A stretch of DNA of 64,000 nt, taken from contig NZ_MJAP01000013.1 in the NCBI RefSeq assembly GCF_001884735.1, positions 166,275 to 230,274 of the forward strand. Direction: 5' to 3'. The stretch is from Natronohydrobacter thiooxidans. GTDB taxonomy: Bacteria > Pseudomonadota > Alphaproteobacteria > Rhodobacterales > Rhodobacteraceae. Below, in pieces: positions 61,893 to 64,000 of this stretch; positions within the stretch are counted from its first letter, which is position 1, and every line of letters begins with the position of its first letter. Both the position numbers and the translations under genes were made by a program. Below the pieces are notes generated by a model that did no database searches, was not told where the DNA came from, and saw only the letters and a list, made by a program, of their open reading frames with translations.

Positions 61893-62035
61893 CGCAGCCT
61901 GTGAGCGCGGCGCGCGCTCTGTGACCGCTTTGGTCATACCCTTGCGCTAGTCTGATCCTGCCCTCTGACCGGCCCGCTGGCGGGTCTTGCCAGAGGTGTT
62001 TCCTGCGGTGGGGCATAGGGACAGGCAAGAACCAT

Positions 62036-62371
62036 ATGAGCAATGACCACAGCCCCGGACCGGGGCCGACACCGGAAAACATGGTGTCCTATTCCGAGCA
62101 ACTTCTCAATATCAGCATCGCGCGGCTGACCCATCTGATGGAGGGCTATGGCGAGCCGCGGCCGGGTCTGGGCAAGGATCTGGCCGAGGAATTCCGCGGG
62201 CTGCGCAAAGCACTGGAGATCGCTTACCATGAACGTGCCAATCTTCAAAAGCTCAAGGGGGTCGAGGCTGCGGCGCGCGGGGCCGAGCTTGACCTTGACG
62301 CCGCACGCGCCGAGATCGGACGCAGGCTGGATCTCATCCGCGCCGCCCGAGACCGTGGCGGGGTTCCTTGA
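62036..62371 (+). CDS. GTA gene g1, small terminase subunit
   Basis: A 111-residue, mainly helical protein (SYSEQLLNISIARLTHLMEG then KALEIAYHERANLQKLKGVE) immediately upstream of the GTA-type large terminase. Position, length and helical make-up match RcGTA g1 (TerS), which pairs with TerL to package about 4-kb random host fragments into GTA heads. ATG 62036 follows an aggcaag site. It overlaps the next gene by 17 bp if that starts at GTG 62355. Confidence 0.82.
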   Translation: MSNDHSPGPGPTPENMVSYSEQLLNISIARLTHLMEGYGEPRPGLGKDLAEEFRGLRKALEIAYHERANLQKLKGVEAAARGAELDLDAARAEIGRRLDLIRAARDRGGVP

Positions 62372-63647
62372 GGGGCTGTCGCCCAATGCGCTGGCAGCAC
62401 TCCCCTGGCTGTTCGAGTTCTGGGCGCAGCCGCATCAATTGCCGCCCGAGGGGGAGTGGCGGACCTGGGTCTGTCTGGGCGGGCGCGGTGCGGGCAAGAC
62501 GCGCGCAGGCGCCGAATGGGTGCGCGCGCAGGTGGAAGGGGCGCGGCCGCTGGATGCGGGCCGCGCGCGCCGGGTGGCGCTGGTGGCGGAAACCTATGAT
62601 CAGGCGCGCGATGTGATGGTCTTTGGCGAGAGCGGGATCCTGGCCTGCTGCCCGCCCGACCGCAGGCCCGACTGGGAGGCCACGCGCCGCCGTCTGCTCT
62701 GGCCCAACGGGGCGGTGGCGCAATGCTTTTCGGCGTCCGACCCCGAAGCGCTGCGCGGCCCGCAATTTGATGCGGCCTGGTGCGACGAGCTGGCGAAATG
62801 GCCCAAGGCGGATGAGGCCTGGGACATGCTGCAATTCGCTTTGCGGCTGGGCGAGGCACCGCGGCAACTGGTGACGACCACGCCGCGCACCCAAGCCACG
62901 CTGAAGGCCATTCTGCGCGCGCCCTCGACGGTGCTGACCCATGCCACGAGTGAGGCGAACCGGGCCTTTCTGGCGCCCTCCTTTCTTGAGGAGATCCGCG
63001 AACGCTACCGGGGCACGCATCTGGAACGACAGGAGCTGGACGGAGAACTGGTCGAGGATGTCGAGGGCACGCTCTGGCCGATGGCGCTGCTGGAGCGCGC
63101 GCGGGTGGAAGCGCTGCCTGCGCTGTCGCGGGTGGTGGTGGCGGTCGATCCGGCGGTGAGTGCGGGGGTGAAATCGGACCTCTGCGGCATTGTCGTGGTG
63201 GGGGCCGTGACCGAGGGGCCGGTCGAGGATTGGCGGGCCTATGTGCTGGAAGATGCCTCGCTGCGGGCTTCCTCGCCCAGCGCCTGGGCGCAGGCGGCGC
63301 TGGATGCGATGGCGCGGCATGGGGCGGAGCGGATCGTGGCTGAGGTCAATCAGGGCGGCAATCTCGTGGAGCAGGTCTTGCGCCAGATTGACCCGCTGGT
63401 GCCGTTCCGCGCAGTGCATGCGACGCGCGGCAAGGTGGCGCGCGCCGAGCCTGTGGCCGCACTTTATGAGCAGGGGCGGGTGTTTCATGCCGCCCGGCTT
63501 GGCGCGCTGGAAGATCAGATGATGCAGATGACGGCGCAGGGGTTTCAGGGGGTGGGCAGCCCGGACCGGGTGGATGCGCTGGTCTGGGCCTTGCATGAGG
63601 TGATTCTGGGGGCGCGGGTCGCGCGGCCCAAGCTGCGCACGCTGTGA
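62355..63647 (+). CDS. GTA gene g2, large terminase (packaging ATPase/nuclease)
   Basis: A protein of about 430 residues. Walker A CLGGRGAGKTRAGAEWVR (about residues 42-59), Walker B DAAWCDELAKW (about 137), coupling TTPRT (about 174), then the RNase H-like nuclease VVVAVDPAVSAGV (about 258), IVAEVNQGGNLVEQV (about 330) and DRVDALVWALHE (about 405). This is the RcGTA-type TerL, not a typical prophage terminase, as seen from the EGEWRTWVCLGGRGAGKTRA context. No ATG fits; GTG 62355, just inside the g1 stop, precedes FLEGLSPNALAALPWLFEFW, the expected start region. Its 3' end is duplicated downstream. Confidence 0.9.
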   Translation: MAGFLEGLSPNALAALPWLFEFWAQPHQLPPEGEWRTWVCLGGRGAGKTRAGAEWVRAQVEGARPLDAGRARRVALVAETYDQARDVMVFGESGILACCPPDRRPDWEATRRRLLWPNGAVAQCFSASDPEALRGPQFDAAWCDELAKWPKADEAWDMLQFALRLGEAPRQLVTTTPRTQATLKAILRAPSTVLTHATSEANRAFLAPSFLEEIRERYRGTHLERQELDGELVEDVEGTLWPMALLERARVEALPALSRVVVAVDPAVSAGVKSDLCGIVVVGAVTEGPVEDWRAYVLEDASLRASSPSAWAQAALDAMARHGAERIVAEVNQGGNLVEQVLRQIDPLVPFRAVHATRGKVARAEPVAALYEQGRVFHAARLGALEDQMMQMTAQGFQGVGSPDRVDALVWALHEVILGARVARPKLRTL

Positions 63648-63715
63648 GAGGTCTGTGTTAACGCGGGCGCGCGTTTGGGTGCAGATCAGGGCGAAAGGTG
63701 GTTTTCGCGAGCAGG

Positions 63716-63777
63716 CGGGGGGGCTGTCTGCCCCCCCGTCGCCATTGTGCTTGAACCAATGGCGCAGCAATGGCGAC
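63716..63777. other. two nested inverted repeats between terL and portal
   Basis: First hairpin: cggggggg (63716-63723) / cccccccg (63731-63738) around ctgtctg. Second: gtcgccattg (63738-63747) / caatggcgac (63768-63777), perfect 10-bp arms. Strong secondary structure between the packaging and portal genes could limit read-through; no T-run, so no terminator is claimed. Confidence 0.6.
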
Positions 63778-63778
63778 C

Positions 63779-63807
63779 CCCCCGAGAGTATTTTCGGCAA
63801 GAAAATG
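63779..63807 (+). repeat. terminator-linked intergenic repeat, copy 2 of 2
   Basis: This 29-bp element begins cccccgagagtattttc and ends ggcaagaaaatg. It equals the reverse complement of 27403-27430 apart from one extra base and one mismatch. It lies between the GTA hairpins and the portal-like start codon. Confidence 0.6.
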
Positions 63808-63835
63808 GGGTTGGGTCGGATGGAGAAAGCCTGAG

Positions 63836-63985
63836 ATGTTCGCGTTTCTGTGCAGGGGCAAGGCCCCGGAGACGGCTGTGACGGTAGGGGCGGAGGCCAA
63901 GGCTTCGGCTGTGGCGCCGCTGACCGCTCGCATGGGCTGCGGCGTGGTGGGGCGAGTTGCGCGGTCGAAGCTGCGCACGCTGTGA
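63836..63985 (+). pseudogene. truncated GTA portal (g3) N-terminus fused to terL C-terminal codons
   Basis: A 49-codon frame (ATG 63836, ggag site) starts MFAFLCRGKAPETAV, continues with EAKASAVAPL and reaches GRVAR, the pattern expected at the N-terminus of GTA portal proteins (EAKASATGP...GRVAWSPRD in relatives, from memory). It then changes abruptly to SKLRTL and stops, the same last residues as TerL (PKLRTL). So the portal start is broken by the 338-bp tandem duplication. An intact portal gene may follow outside the window. Confidence 0.6.
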
Positions 63986-64000
63986 GAGGTCTGTGTTAAC

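Larger units (their letters stand above)
63621..64000. repeat. 338-bp tandem duplication spanning terL 3' end and portal 5' end
   Basis: The 42 bp at 63621-63662 (last codons of terL, stop and gaggtctgtgttaac) recurs at 63959-64000 with two mismatches, offset 338 bp. The second copy touches the window edge, so its true length is unknown. The junction lies inside a portal-like reading frame. Confidence 0.8.

Noticed and set aside
61825..64000. A prophage at the right end because of the terminase genes
   Set aside because: The small and large terminases are of the RcGTA kind, with no integrase, repressor or attachment site in view, so a GTA cluster is the better call.

Overview
The window is about 64 kb of GC-rich (roughly 65% by eye) alphaproteobacterial chromosome, almost certainly Rhodobacterales (Rhodobacteraceae/Paracoccaceae). 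The evidence is a dusB(nifR3)-ntrB-ntrC operon whose NtrC lacks the sigma54 loop, as in Rhodobacter; the start of a gene transfer agent (GTA) cluster at the right edge; ethylmalonyl-CoA-pathway genes (mch, mcl2) next to sdhCDAB; perfect FnrL-type and CtrA-type boxes; and a class A RNase P RNA. The BCCT transporter fits a saline or osmotically variable habitat, but the genus cannot be fixed from this window.

Layout. 1-6 kb: surE (cut), a DUF2235 hydrolase, rnpB, a polyprenyl glycosylphosphotransferase, rpmG and a BCCT carrier. 6-12 kb: an atypical SDR, a flavodoxin, and a three-gene ABC exporter (ATPase, FtsX permease, HlyD adaptor) behind a perfect FNR box. 12-20 kb: a CAT-anticodon tRNA, purMN, a DUF2799 lipoprotein, galM, rlmB, tRNA-Tyr, an AT-rich foreign-looking RelA/SpoT synthetase gene, lepA, and a DUF1989 gene that runs into lepA in frame with no stop codon. 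20-30 kb: small secreted or accessory proteins, sdhCDAB with an embedded lipoprotein gene, mch, NnrU, mcl2, and infC with an AUA start. 30-43 kb: an acidic repeat protein, a corrinoid-activation ASKHA protein, three tandem universal stress proteins, glmU-glmS, an AlkD-like protein, hisA, a PAS protein facing yicC across a CtrA box, gmk and 5-FTHF cyclo-ligase. 43.2-44.6 kb: a 1.4-kb G-rich array of degenerate repeats that appear to be decayed copies of the 3' end of the adjacent cation-transporter gene. 44.6-57 kb: cation transporter, AI-2E-family exporter, two c-type cytochromes, hpt, a COQ10-like gene, pncC-pgpA-ispF-ispD, dusB-ntrBC, a GNAT and moaA. 57-64 kb: unknowns, ymdB, an SLC13 carrier, and GTA g1 (TerS) and g2 (TerL), followed by a 338-bp tandem duplication that joins the portal N-terminus to the TerL C-terminus.

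Most genes are housekeeping. The parts that repay attention are the 43.2-44.6 kb repeat array, the RelA/SpoT insertion, the stop-less DUF1989-lepA junction, the GTA duplication, and several dispersed repeat families: a 29-30-bp palindrome in three copies, a paired hairpin in two copies, and a terminator-linked element in two copies.
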